This document shows, one piece after another, positions 55,663-64,000 of a DNA stretch of 64,000 nt. How positions within the stretch are numbered: position 1 is the stretch's first letter; the number at the start of each line of letters is the position of its first letter. The notes beneath the pieces were generated by a model, which worked only from the letters and a program-made list of their open reading frames with translations, did not search any database and was not told the origin of the DNA. The stretch is from positions 248,001 to 312,000 of the forward strand of contig NZ_CP072144.1 of NCBI RefSeq assembly GCF_019355555.1, written 5' to 3'. Made by a program: the position numbers and the translations under genes. This DNA comes from Rhizobium sp. L51/94. Lineage in GTDB: Bacteria > Pseudomonadota > Alphaproteobacteria > Rhizobiales > Rhizobiaceae.

Positions 55663-55680
55663 TGTCCAATATACCGGACA
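55663..55680. promoter_or_regulatory. Inverted repeat operator candidate before the importer operon
   Basis: TGTCC (55663-55667), eight bases, then GGACA (55676-55680) form an inverted repeat 32-49 bases before the binding-protein ATG. The minus-strand half reads TGTCCGGTA, also found at 50180-50188 before hyuA. It is a candidate site for the IclR or AraC regulator. Confidence 0.4.
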
Positions 55681-55998
55681 TGCGTCTGTTTTACTGGATT
55701 TTGATAAAGAGCTTTATTAGCCATGAATTGTCAAGCGGACGACGCTAAAAAATTCGCACCGTTTTTCAGTGGCTAAATTTGTGGCAGTGCAGCAATTTGG
55801 GGGAACCGGAGGCCAGTCGGGAAGTGTCGGCAAAGGGCGTGACGTTGCCCTGAAATCTGCGGCTGAGGGTGGCAAGCGCAACACCGGGCATTTTCAAAAT
55901 ATGCCGAACAGCGCTAACCGACCAATTAGCCTGTATTCTAGAAATACTTGCGTTTCAGCGGCCGGAAGCATGTCGCGTGCCGTCGGGCATGCCAGCGC
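55681..55998. other. Intergenic region between the importer operon and the CHASE3 gene
   Basis: About 320 bases with no credible gene. The left part is rich in A and T (for example TTTTGATAAAGAGCTTTATTAG) and should hold the importer promoter. I see no RNA gene or longer repeat. Confidence 0.4.
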
Positions 55999-56718
55999 TC
56001 AACAGTCTCTCTCCAAGCTCTGGCTTGGGACGGCTGCGTCAGCCCTAGGGCTTGCAACCGATGCACGCCCGGTCCTTGCAAGGTAGACTTCAATACCGGC
56101 ACGGGTCAGGAAGGATGCGAGACCGACGAGGATGGCGACCACGCGGATAAGCATCTCGTCCCGATCCACCTTTGTCTGTCGGGCGGCAAGAAGTGATTTT
56201 TCGGTTTCGGTCACATCCCCAATGACCCGCCGGATGCTGTCCATCGTGGCTTTCTGCATCATTTCGAGTTCCATCGTCCTCGCCGCCTCGAAACCCTTGA
56301 CGTCGTGCGTGGTTATCGATTGCTGCAAGTCCGCGAGCTTCTCGTCGATAAGACCGTTCAGCCTGCGCACCCGTTCCACCTGAACTGTGTTGTCGGAGAT
56401 CGATACCGCCAAGGTCGCGCGCAGTTGCGTCAGTCTCGTCAAGGCCTTTTCGTACGGATCCAGATAGCGGCTATCTCCGCTCAACAGGTATCCCCGCTGT
56501 CCCGTCTCGGCATCGTCGAGGCCGATCAGTACGTCTTTGGTGGTGTCTATGACCTGATAGGCGTGGACGACGAGTTGTTGATGGTTGCTCAGCAAACTAT
56601 GCGTCCAGCTGGTGGCAACGACGCCGCATGCGATGACCATACCGACCGGAATAGACCGCAGCAGCACAGGCGTCGTCAGATATGAGCGCCTCAGCCCTTG
56701 CCACGACCAGTCCATCAT
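55999..56718 (-). CDS. CHASE3-domain membrane protein without an output domain
   Basis: The 239-residue protein has a membrane segment (about residues 18-42), a periplasmic helical CHASE3 domain (about 45-185, with IGLDDAETGQRGYLLSGDSRYL) and a second membrane segment (about 192-215). It then ends in a short tail. CHASE3 sensors normally continue into a histidine kinase, GGDEF or methyl-accepting domain, which is missing. It may be a remnant of a longer sensor, or a small sensor that works through a partner. Confidence 0.75.
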   Translation of the reverse strand: MMDWSWQGLRRSYLTTPVLLRSIPVGMVIACGVVATSWTHSLLSNHQQLVVHAYQVIDTTKDVLIGLDDAETGQRGYLLSGDSRYLDPYEKALTRLTQLRATLAVSISDNTVQVERVRRLNGLIDEKLADLQQSITTHDVKGFEAARTMELEMMQKATMDSIRRVIGDVTETEKSLLAARQTKVDRDEMLIRVVAILVGLASFLTRAGIEVYLARTGRASVASPRADAAVPSQSLERDC

Positions 56719-56775
56719 TCACCTCCCGTCACGATCCTGAAACACGCAATACCTCAGGCTCGAATCCGCCCTTAC

Positions 56776-58082
56776 TTAATGGTCATCGTGCAGATAGCGT
56801 GCCTGGCGGGGGAGTCTTAGGGCGACGAGGAAGGCGATTATCATCATGATGGTGACATACCAGTAGAACAGCTGCTCGTTTCCGGCGTTCTTCATCGATA
56901 GCGCCACGAATTCTGCGGAGCCGCCGAATATAGCGTTGCCCACGGCATAAGCGAGACCCACGCCGAGGGCGCGCACTTCGGCCGGAAACATCTCGGCTTT
57001 CACGATGCCGCTGATCGAAGTGTAGAAGCTGACGATGGCGAGTGCGACCACGATCAGGACGCCTGCTATGACGGGGTCGGTGACGTGCTGCAGCGTGACG
57101 AGGATCGGCAACGTCAAAGAGTGCCGAGCCCGCCGAACAGCAGCATGTTGTTGCGGCGGCCGATCCGGTCGGACAAGGCACCGAATATCGGCTGCATGCA
57201 CATGTAGAGGAACAGCGCCACGGTCATCACGTAGCTCGCCGTTTTCACCGGCATGTGGACCGTATTGACGAGATATTTCTGCATGTACGTGGTGAAGGTG
57301 TAAAAGATCAGCGACCCGCCGGCGGTGTAGCCGAGGACCGTCAGGAAAGCGGGGGTATGATTGCGGAAAAGTGCCGAGAGCGAGCCTGCTTCCTTGCTGT
57401 TGCGGGTTTCAGCATTCTGGGTCTCCGTCAGGGTGCGACGCAGGAAGATCGATACGACGGCAGCGACGGCACCGATTGCAAAGGGAATGCGCCAGCCCCA
57501 CTCGGTGATCTGTTCGCTGGTCATCAGCGCCTCGATGATGACGATCACCAGCACCGCCAGCAGTTGCCCGCCGATCAGCGTGACATACTGGAAAGACGAG
57601 AAGAAGCCGCGCCGGCCGCGCAATGCGACTTCGGACATGTAGGTTGCGGTCGTGCCGTATTCGCCGCCCACCGACAGACCCTGGATCAACCGTGCGACCA
57701 GCAGCAGGAAGGGCGCGAGGACCCCGACCTGCGCATAGGTCGGCAGGACCGCGATCATCAGCGAGCCGCCGCACATCATCGATACCGAGATCAGCATCGA
57801 GGTCTTGCGCCCGAGACGATCGGCGACGCGGCCGAAGAGCCAACCGCCGATCGGCCGCATCAGGAAGCCCGCAGCGAAAACCCCGGCCGTCTGAAGCAGC
57901 TGGACCGTCGGATCCTGGTTGGGGAAAAACGAGCTTTTGAAATAGAGCGCGGTGAAGGCGTAGACGTAGAAATCGAACCATTCCACAAGGTTGCCCGAAG
58001 ATGCAGCCATGATCGCAACGATGCGGTGGCGGGTTTCCTCGGCCGTGTAAGGCACCGTGGTCGTGGTGGCTGGGTCTGACAA
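56776..58082 (-). pseudogene. MFS transporter (MhpT/KgtP-like), interrupted by a one-base frameshift
   Basis: Two frames together make one major facilitator protein. The N-terminal part (58082 to about 57115) has NLVEWFDFYVYAF, RPIGGWLFGRVADRLGRK and SDRIGRRNN; the C-terminal part (about 57116 to 56776) continues TLPILVTLQH and ends RQARYLHDDH. One extra T in the T-run at 57116-57118 (AAA on the plus strand) would join them as TLLTLPILV. The likely start is TTG 58082 after GGGAGGAGG. Either the gene is broken or the sequence has an error. The family carries dicarboxylates, proline betaine and similar compounds. Confidence 0.8.
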
Positions 58083-58372
58083 GATTTCCTCCTCCCGGAT
58101 CATGCGGATCAACATGCAAAGCGCGTTGCGGAAGAGATCTAGAACCGCCAGCGGGAGATGCAACCTAAAAACGTAATGTTTGCGGGATGAGCCTGCCTTT
58201 TACCCAAGGTTATGAGAGCCCACGCCGGAGCACCCCGCACTGCGCACAATTGCTCTGCGGCGTCTTCCGGCGATGCGAGAATGCTCAGGAGTTTGACTGC
58301 GGCAGGCACCCCTGCATGAGGTCCACAAACGGCGACCTGCATCGCCGTTCGGAGAAACCAGGAGACCTGCAG

Positions 58373-59119
58373 CTATCCGCCGATCATCAGCTTGACGATC
58401 TCGTCATGAGTGGTTTCGGCAATCTTTCTTTCGCCGGCAACGATGCCGCGACGCAGGACGACGATCCGGTCGGAGACGGCAAAAATATCCTGCAGGTTAT
58501 GGGAAATGAAAACCACGCCTCGCCCTTGCGCTTTCAGGGATTTGATGAGCGCCACGACCTTGCGCTGCTCGGGCACGCCGAGGGCTGCCGTCGGCTCGTC
58601 CATGATCAGGATGCGGGCATTCCAGTAGACGGCACGGCCGATTGCCACCGCCTGCCGCTGGCCGCCGGAAAAGTTGCTAACCGGCGCATCGAGACGTTTT
58701 ACATGGAAATCCAGTGTCGCCATCGTCTTGCGGGCAGCCTCGGCCATAGCCTGGCGATCGATGACCGGCAGGAAGCCGAAGGCCTTTTTCATCGGCTCGC
58801 GGCCGAGGAAGATGTTGGCACCGATGGTCAGGTTATCGGCAAGCGCCAGGTCCTGATAGATCGTCTCGATGCCTTTTTCCCGCGCGTCCTGCGGCGAGGA
58901 AAACGACACAGGCTTGCCCTCGATGAGGATGTCTCCGGAGGTCGGCGGATAGACGCCGGAAATCGTCTTGATCATTGTCGTCTTGCCGGCGCCATTGTCT
59001 CCAGCCAGCGCTACCACTTCGCCGGGATGGACGACCAGCGAGCAGTTTTCCAGCGCTTTGACCGCGCCGAAGCTGCGGGACAGGTTGCGGACTTCGAGCA
59101 GAGGGGTCTGGCTATTCAT
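58373..59119 (-). CDS. Sugar ABC transporter ATP-binding protein (FrcA type, single domain)
   Basis: The 248-residue ATPase has Walker A GDNGAGKTT (about residues 40-48), signature FSGGQRQAVAIGRA (about 146-159) and Walker B ILIMDEPTAAL. It has one ABC domain, not the two of RbsA, as in the rhizobial fructose importer FrcBCA. ATG 59119 overlaps the permease stop by eight bases; the longer frame to 59407 is a shadow of the permease. It is last in the operon binding protein, permease, ATPase. Confidence 0.9.
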   Translation of the reverse strand: MNSQTPLLEVRNLSRSFGAVKALENCSLVVHPGEVVALAGDNGAGKTTMIKTISGVYPPTSGDILIEGKPVSFSSPQDAREKGIETIYQDLALADNLTIGANIFLGREPMKKAFGFLPVIDRQAMAEAARKTMATLDFHVKRLDAPVSNFSGGQRQAVAIGRAVYWNARILIMDEPTAALGVPEQRKVVALIKSLKAQGRGVVFISHNLQDIFAVSDRIVVLRRGIVAGERKIAETTHDEIVKLMIGG

Positions 59120-60176
59120 CTTGCTTTGCTCCGGTGAACCGGCGCTGGGCCTGGTCAATGAGAACCGAAATGATGATGACGACGCCCACGGCGATGAACT
59201 GCCAGAAGGGTTCGACATTGAGGAAGACGAGACCGTACTGGATGACGGCGATGACCAGCGCGCCGGCAACGGTTCCGAGGATCGATCCGGATCCGCCAAA
59301 GAGGCTGGCACCACCGATGACCACGGCCGCAACGCAATCGAGTAACAGCGGTTCGCCCGCCTGGGCAGCACCTGCCGTGAAGCGCGCGGCATAGAGCGCA
59401 CCGCCAAGGCCAGCGCAGGCCGCCGACAGCATGTAAAGCCGCATCAGATGGCGCTTGATATCGATCCCGGCGCGACGGGCAGCCTGTGCGTTGGCGCCGA
59501 TCGCGTAGTTATGCTGGCCGAAGCGGGTCTGGCTGAGCAGGTAATGCATGAGCAGCACAAACACCGCCGTGACGATGACCAGGTAGGGAATGCCGAAGAT
59601 GCGGCCGTTGCCCAGGATGGCGAAATAGTCGTTGTTGACAGGCACCGTCGTTCCACCGGCGAGCAGGAAAGCCGCGCCGCGTGCGACGCCGAACATACCG
59701 AGCGTGCCGATGAAGGGCGGAACTTTCAGCCGCGATATCAGCAGCCCGTTGACGACGCCCGGAATGGTGGCGACCAGGATGGCGACGAGAATGCCGAAGA
59801 TCATGGCAGCCGGCAGCGGCATGTAGAGGCCGGCTATGTTGGTCATGTGCGCAGCCACCACGGCGGCAAGCCCCATGATAAAGCCCATCGACAAATCGAT
59901 GCCGCCCGAAATGATGACGAAGGTCTGGCCGATGGCAAGAAGCAGCGGCGCAACGGCAAAGATCGCGATCGACTGCCAATTGAAAGGCGAGAACACGAAT
60001 GTTCCGCCGAACGAAAGGCGTGACCAGATCTCGAACACGAGGATCAGCGCGGCGAGAAACAACCAGGCACGCAATTGGGCGATCCGCGTGATCAGGCTTT
60101 TGGTCTGGTCGGCATGGTCCGCCTGAGGCGCGACATGCAGGTCCGCCTTCGGCGGGGTTTCGACAGTGCTTGTCAT
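59112..60176 (-). CDS. Sugar ABC transporter permease (RbsC/FrcC type)
   Basis: A 354-residue polytopic permease with about nine to ten hydrophobic segments. It has IISGGIDLSMGFIMGLAAV, a typical RbsC-family mark, and GGASLFGGSGSILGTVAGAL near the C-terminus. It overlaps the ATPase start by eight bases. The binding-protein gene lies 105 bases upstream, behind a hairpin. Confidence 0.92.
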   Translation of the reverse strand: MTSTVETPPKADLHVAPQADHADQTKSLITRIAQLRAWLFLAALILVFEIWSRLSFGGTFVFSPFNWQSIAIFAVAPLLLAIGQTFVIISGGIDLSMGFIMGLAAVVAAHMTNIAGLYMPLPAAMIFGILVAILVATIPGVVNGLLISRLKVPPFIGTLGMFGVARGAAFLLAGGTTVPVNNDYFAILGNGRIFGIPYLVIVTAVFVLLMHYLLSQTRFGQHNYAIGANAQAARRAGIDIKRHLMRLYMLSAACAGLGGALYAARFTAGAAQAGEPLLLDCVAAVVIGGASLFGGSGSILGTVAGALVIAVIQYGLVFLNVEPFWQFIAVGVVIIISVLIDQAQRRFTGAKQDE

Positions 60177-60240
60177 TTTTTCATCCAGGAGCAGGGCCTG
60201 CGGCCTAAGGCTGCATGCGTTACAAATTGACGCTGGAAAC

Positions 60241-60272
60241 CGCCCGCGGAGGATAGAGACCGACCGCGGGCG
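60241..60272 (-). other. Hairpin between sugar binding-protein and permease genes
   Basis: CGCCCGCGG (60241-60249) pairs perfectly with CCGCGGGCG (60264-60272). It starts ten bases after the binding-protein stop on the transcribed strand. As in the amino-acid importer, it could stabilise the binding-protein message or partly stop transcription. Confidence 0.6.
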
Positions 60273-60281
60273 CCCTTTGGA

Positions 60282-61274
60282 TTAGTCAGAGTAGATGTAC
60301 TTCGCGACCTTTGGGTCGGACACATTGGCCTTGTTGATGATGGTAAAGCCCGTGCCGATTGCGGTCGGGATGGAATTGCCGGTCAGGTGCGCATAGGCGG
60401 CCATGACACCGAAATAGCCGATCTCGGCCGGATGCTGGGCGATGGCAACATCGACCAGGCCGGACTTGAGATTGTCGACCATGCTGGTCGGTGCATCGAA
60501 GGCGACGACCTTGACCGCGCCCGTCTTGCCCGCCTGCTTGACGCCTGTGGCCGATCCGAGAGCCGAAAACAGGTTGGCGCCGAACACACCGACGAGATCC
60601 GGGTTGCGGGCAAAGACTGCCTGAACCTGGGACGCTGCCTTGTTGGCATCGTTGTCGTTGAACTGCGTGTCGAGCACTTGGATATTCGGATGGTTGGCGG
60701 CCATTTCCTTCTTGAAGCCCTGCTCGCGCTGGTCGGTCGTCGAGACGCCCGGCTTGACGTTGGAGACATAGACCTTGCCCTTGTCGCCAACGGCAGTTGC
60801 CAGCGCGCGGGCAGCGATTTCACCGCCGAGCACATTGTCGGATGCGATGTAGGAGAGCGGGAAATCGGCATTGCCGGCGCCGGTTTGATACACGCCCGTG
60901 CCGATGAACGTATCGACGGTGATAACCGGAATACCGGCGTCGCTCGCCTTTTTCAGCGGCTGGACCAGCTGGTCCTTGTCGGTCGGGGCGATCAGGATGG
61001 CATCAGGCTTCTTGGCAATGACCGCGTCAAGCACCGGCACCTGCGTGACCGGATTGAAATCGGGTGCACCCTGGAACACCAGTTGAGCGCCAACAGCCTT
61101 GGCAGCAGCCTCGGCACCCTTGCGCATGGTGATGTAGAAAGCGTCTGTGGTCAGGCCGGGTACGAGTGCGATTGTATATTTCTTGTCCGCAGCACCGGCG
61201 TGACCTGCGGTCAGGGCTGTGGATGTTACAATTGCCGCAGCAGCGGCAACCTTGAAGAATGAACGACGCTTCAT
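60282..61274 (-). CDS. Sugar ABC transporter periplasmic binding protein (RbsB/FrcB type)
   Basis: A 330-residue class I binding protein. It has a signal peptide with an RRSFF twin-arginine-like start (MKRRSFFKVAAAAAIVTSTA), cleaved near GHAGAA, then KYTIALVPGLTTDAFYITMRKGAEAAA and PDAILIAPTDKDQLVQPLKKASDAGIPVI. ATG 61274 follows GGAGGAG; the upstream ATG at 61286 overlaps that site. It heads the leftward operon. The sugar is unknown, but the nearby aldolase and ROK kinase suggest a ketose or hexose derivative. Confidence 0.92.
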   Translation of the reverse strand: MKRRSFFKVAAAAAIVTSTALTAGHAGAADKKYTIALVPGLTTDAFYITMRKGAEAAAKAVGAQLVFQGAPDFNPVTQVPVLDAVIAKKPDAILIAPTDKDQLVQPLKKASDAGIPVITVDTFIGTGVYQTGAGNADFPLSYIASDNVLGGEIAARALATAVGDKGKVYVSNVKPGVSTTDQREQGFKKEMAANHPNIQVLDTQFNDNDANKAASQVQAVFARNPDLVGVFGANLFSALGSATGVKQAGKTGAVKVVAFDAPTSMVDNLKSGLVDVAIAQHPAEIGYFGVMAAYAHLTGNSIPTAIGTGFTIINKANVSDPKVAKYIYSD

Positions 61275-61373
61275 AGTCTCCTCCATTATGAGCTAGTGTT
61301 CTATGCTAGACGGCGTCCCCTCCTGGAAACCGGCCAACACGATCCTCATGCCGAGATGCACCTCTCGTCAAGT

Positions 61374-61398
61374 GAAATTTCTTCCTGAAACGAATTTC
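61374..61398. promoter_or_regulatory. Inverted repeat, candidate SorC operator
   Basis: GAAATT (61374-61379) and AATTTC (61393-61398) face each other over 13 bases. Inside is TGAAACG (61386-61392), which recurs at 62408-62414 before the regulator and aldolase. The repeat lies between the regulator's stop and the importer start, so it could control the importer. Confidence 0.4.
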
Positions 61399-61437
61399 CT
61401 TATTTTTGAATGAATGCGAATGGACTTTCCGAGATGC

Positions 61438-62391
61438 TCAGCGTGTCGCTTCCGCGCGCAGAATGTCGAGGATGGCCTGCGCGGTGGCGGTGTCCGTAAC
61501 GAGGGCATTGATCATGCCCGCGCGCACTGCGCCGATGACGCCGGCCGCCTTCTCGACGGTGGCAACGACGCCGATCGCCAATCCGGTACGACGCAATTGC
61601 TCGGGCGAAGCTGCAATCATCCGCTCCTCGCCTACCCAGGTCAGCATCCGGCCATCGATGTCGACATAGTGGCGGATGACATCGCCGACGGCACTCAGCG
61701 CCTGCTCGTTCAGCGTGGCGGCACTCGCTTCGGGTGGATTTATGGCGTGGGGAAGTCCTATTCCGACGATGCAGCAATCCATGCGGTCCCAAAGACCAGT
61801 GGTCTCGCGCACGAAGGGGTCGCTGAGAAATGCCTCGCGCAGATCCGTCGAAGAGAGATACGGCGCGTGCAGGAAACGGGGCGTGCCGCCGACATGTTCG
61901 GCAGCCAGGCGGACAAACTCATTGATCTGGAAGTGCTGCGCCGCCTGCTGCATGCCGCCGTTCAACGGCACCACCAGCATACCGGGAATACGGGGCAGGC
62001 CAACCATCAGCACTTCGCGAATAGCCCTCCCCCAGCCTATGCCGAGCACCGAGCCGGTTCCGAGGCCCTCATCTTTCAGCAGGTTTCCCAAGGGGGCAGC
62101 GAGAGACCCCAGAACCCCCGAGGCCGGCGTATCGATCACCGCAGCGCGCTTCAGCTTGAGCGCCTCGATCAGTTCGAGCCTGATCTCGTCCGGTGAGGCG
62201 AGGTCTAGAACTTCGATCCTGACAATCCCGACTGCACGGGCCTTCTGCAGCAGGCGGGACACCGTCGCCGTCGAGACACCCACCTTCTTGGCAATGTCAA
62301 CCTGCGACATGTCTGCCTCATAGTGCAGCTTTGCAACCATGTGCAGCATGGCGCGCGATGCCGGAGTTTCTTGCGAAGGCTGCGGAGGCAC
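61438..62391 (-). CDS. SorC/DeoR-family transcriptional regulator of the sugar locus
   Basis: A 317-residue regulator with an N-terminal helix-turn-helix (about residues 27-48, DMSQVDIAKKVGVSTATVSRLL) and a SorC effector domain with GIGWGRAIREVL. It is the third SorC protein in the window. It lies between the divergent importer operon and the aldolase-kinase pair, and probably controls both from the sites at 61374-61398 and near 62408. Confidence 0.88.
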   Translation of the reverse strand: MPPQPSQETPASRAMLHMVAKLHYEADMSQVDIAKKVGVSTATVSRLLQKARAVGIVRIEVLDLASPDEIRLELIEALKLKRAAVIDTPASGVLGSLAAPLGNLLKDEGLGTGSVLGIGWGRAIREVLMVGLPRIPGMLVVPLNGGMQQAAQHFQINEFVRLAAEHVGGTPRFLHAPYLSSTDLREAFLSDPFVRETTGLWDRMDCCIVGIGLPHAINPPEASAATLNEQALSAVGDVIRHYVDIDGRMLTWVGEERMIAASPEQLRRTGLAIGVVATVEKAAGVIGAVRAGMINALVTDTATAQAILDILRAEATR

Positions 62392-62612
62392 TCTTGCAAT
62401 TCCTTTCTGAAACGTGTTACATGAACGAGACTTGGAGGAGTTATCGCTGAAAAGCGGCTAAACCGCAATCCTGCCGAAATGCCTAAAAATCAAGGCTATC
62501 CCATCGCCAACCGCACCCGGTGGCGCATCGCAGAATTGTGACCGTTTTCAGAGGCTCCGTCGAGCAATTGATCAGCAACCGCCCATAATTCAGCGGACAG
62601 GGAGTAGATGTG

Positions 62613-63530
62613 ATGACAGCCATGACGACAGCGGAACAGCGCGCGTATCAGCAAATCTGCGGAGCCAACGGCGCAATGATGGTGATCGCGTGCGACCAGC
62701 GTGGCGGAATGCGGTCGCTTCTCGCCTCGACGCCCGAGGAGCAGGCGAAGATCGGCAACGACATGCTCGGCGATACCAAGGCCGATATTACCCGCCACCT
62801 CGCCGCCCACGCCGGCTGCGTGCTGGTCGATCCGATCTGCGCCGTACCGCATCTCGTTGATCGCGGCATTCTTCCGCGCGACACCGGGCTTCTGATCGGC
62901 CTCGACGCATCCGGTTGGGACACATCGCCGGAAGGCTACCGCATTTCCAAGATGGTGGAAGGCATCGATGCCCGGCGCGTTCGCCAACTCGGCGGCACCG
63001 GCGGCAAGATCATGGTCTATCTGCGCATGGATGTTCCGGAGGCCAACACGCAGAACCTTGCAACATTGAAGCACTTCATCGAGGATTTCGGTCGCGAGGA
63101 TCTGCTGCTCGTCGTCGAGTTCCTGACCTACCGGCTCGAAGGTGAAAGCCCTGCGGAATACGAAGCGAAAGTGCCGGCCCTGATCTTCGAAGGCTCGCGC
63201 GCATGCCTGGAATTGGGTTCCAAGGTGCTGAAGATCCCTTACCCTGGCTCGGAAGAAGCCTGCGCCAACATCACCAAGCTTGCCGGCAACGTTCCATGGG
63301 CCGTGCTGTCGGCCGGTGTCGATCACGAGACCTTTCTCGTCCAGGTCGAAGCAGCCATGAAGAACGGCGCTTCGGGCGTCATTGCAGGCCGTTCGCTTTG
63401 GAAGGACTGCATTTCGATAGACCGGGAAATCTCGGAAAAGAAGCTTTCGACGATCGCGGTTTCGAGATTGAAGGATATCCAGGCGATCATTGCGCGCTAT
63501 TACAATACGCGCACCAGCAAGGCAGCATAA
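62613..63530 (+). CDS. Class I ketose-phosphate aldolase (tagatose 1,6-bisphosphate aldolase / YihT family)
   Basis: The 305-residue protein belongs to the LacD/YihT aldolase family. It has VIACDQRGGMRS near the N-terminus, a Schiff-base lysine probably in SKVLKIPYPG (about residue 205-214), and PWAVLSAGVDHETF. Members split tagatose 1,6-bisphosphate or 6-deoxy-6-sulfofructose 1-phosphate to dihydroxyacetone phosphate and an aldehyde. ATG 62613 follows AGGGAG; GTG 62610 is possible. A ROK kinase follows after 15 bases. Confidence 0.85.
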   Translation: MTAMTTAEQRAYQQICGANGAMMVIACDQRGGMRSLLASTPEEQAKIGNDMLGDTKADITRHLAAHAGCVLVDPICAVPHLVDRGILPRDTGLLIGLDASGWDTSPEGYRISKMVEGIDARRVRQLGGTGGKIMVYLRMDVPEANTQNLATLKHFIEDFGREDLLLVVEFLTYRLEGESPAEYEAKVPALIFEGSRACLELGSKVLKIPYPGSEEACANITKLAGNVPWAVLSAGVDHETFLVQVEAAMKNGASGVIAGRSLWKDCISIDREISEKKLSTIAVSRLKDIQAIIARYYNTRTSKAA

Positions 63531-63545
63531 GGTCCGGTCGCAGAC

Positions 63546-64000
63546 ATGAAAACGCAGCAATGTGCAATCGGCGTCGATATCGGCGGTACGAATATTCGCG
63601 CTGCACTGATCTCCGCGACCGGAGAGATCCTGAGCAAGAAGATCGTTCCCGGGAGCCGCGACCGGGAAACGGCCATCGACATCATCTCAGGCCTCATCCG
63701 CGAGATCGATGGTCCACAGGTCGTGGCCATCGGCATCGGCGTTCCCGGGCGCGTCGATGCCCATGCGGGGGCCGTGCTGTCCGGCGGTTATCTCGATCTG
63801 TCGAGCTGCGATTTCAGGACGCTGATCGAAAGCGCGTTCGGCAAGCCGGTGGCCATTGCAAATGACTGCAGCATGGCGCTGCTCGGCGAGACCGGCGTCG
63901 GCGCATCACGCGGCGCCCGCAGCGCCGTGATGCTGACGATCGGCACTGGAATCGGCGGTGCGGCGATGGAAAACGGGCGTATCGTCAACGGCAAGCAAAG
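63546..64000 (+). CDS. ROK-family sugar kinase, partial at the window end
   Basis: The first 151 codons run off the window. They show the ATP-phosphate loop VDIGGTNIRAAL (about residues 11-22), GIGVPGRVD (about 66-74), ANDCSMALLGE and LTIGTGIGGAAMENGRIVNG, which are the ROK kinase marks. The zinc-binding cysteines would lie beyond the end. It probably phosphorylates the imported sugar before the aldolase step. The frame was read directly from the bases. Confidence 0.88.
   Translation, partial: MKTQQCAIGVDIGGTNIRAALISATGEILSKKIVPGSRDRETAIDIISGLIREIDGPQVVAIGIGVPGRVDAHAGAVLSGGYLDLSSCDFRTLIESAFGKPVAIANDCSMALLGETGVGASRGARSAVMLTIGTGIGGAAMENGRIVNGKQ

Noticed and set aside
55769..56086. Plus-strand frame of 105 codons before and across the CHASE3 gene end
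   Set aside because: Low-complexity composition, no ribosome-binding site, and overlap with a supported gene.
58139..58342. Minus-strand frame of 67 codons upstream of the MFS gene
   Set aside because: No ribosome-binding site, no family, and it lies where the MFS promoter should be.

Overview
The window looks like a catabolic region of a GC-rich alphaproteobacterium of the Rhizobiales (Rhizobium, Agrobacterium, Ensifer or Brucella-like). The support is the erythritol gene set eryA-eryB-eryC-eryH-eryI, a thiCOSGED operon behind a TPP riboswitch, iron-uptake genes preceded by TGA-N9-TCA iron-responsive operators of the RirA type, three SorC-family regulators, and many sugar or amino-acid ABC importers. 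No rRNA, tRNA, CRISPR array, phage or insertion sequence was seen. The accessory character suggests a megaplasmid or chromid, which is an inference.

Layout: (1) 1-8.7 kb is the erythritol locus: a leftward sugar-ABC ATPase (cut by the window edge) with a DUF2291 lipoprotein, and a rightward SorC regulator plus eryA-B-C-H-I, which together convert erythritol to D-erythrose 4-phosphate. (2) 8.8-13.2 kb holds an unknown small protein and a four-gene cassette: a phosphodiesterase-like protein, a HAD phosphatase, a protein with two tandem nucleotidyltransferase domains, and a third degenerate nucleotidyltransferase. (3) 13.3-20.8 kb is ferric-siderophore uptake: TonB receptor, FecCDE-type ABC importer, and an RpiR/SIS regulator. 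(4) 20.8-26.3 kb is thiamine biosynthesis. (5) 26.6-28.1 kb holds two unrecognised genes.

(6) 28.2-42.2 kb is the most unusual part. It holds a TPP-dependent E1 alpha/E1 beta/E2 complex, a dehydrogenase of the DXR-like (DRL, DXR-II) family, a SorC regulator, an HPr-Enzyme I fusion, a glucitol-type PTS (GutM, EIIC, EIIB, EIIA), a HAD phosphatase, and a galactitol-type PTS (EIIC, EIIA, EIIB). Sugar-transporting PTSs are uncommon in alphaproteobacteria. A related 16-bp motif lies 66-116 bp before three of its transcription units, in the same orientation each time. My leading hypothesis is a pathway for 2-C-methyl-D-erythritol or 1-deoxy-D-xylulose: PTS uptake gives methylerythritol 4-phosphate, DRL run in reverse gives 1-deoxy-D-xylulose 5-phosphate, and the acetoin-dehydrogenase-like complex cleaves that to acetyl-CoA and glyceraldehyde 3-phosphate.

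(7) 42.3-55.7 kb, all leftward, combines an amino-acid-type ABC importer, RidA, IclR and AraC regulators, an ATP-dependent hydantoinase/oxoprolinase pair (HyuA/HyuB) and a three-subunit molybdenum hydroxylase. It looks like a route for a nitrogen heterocycle or lactam. (8) 56.0-58.1 kb has an orphan CHASE3 membrane protein and an MFS transporter broken by a one-base frameshift. (9) 58.4-64 kb is a sugar locus: a ribose/fructose-type ABC importer, a SorC regulator, and a divergent class I ketose-phosphate aldolase followed by a ROK kinase cut by the window end.
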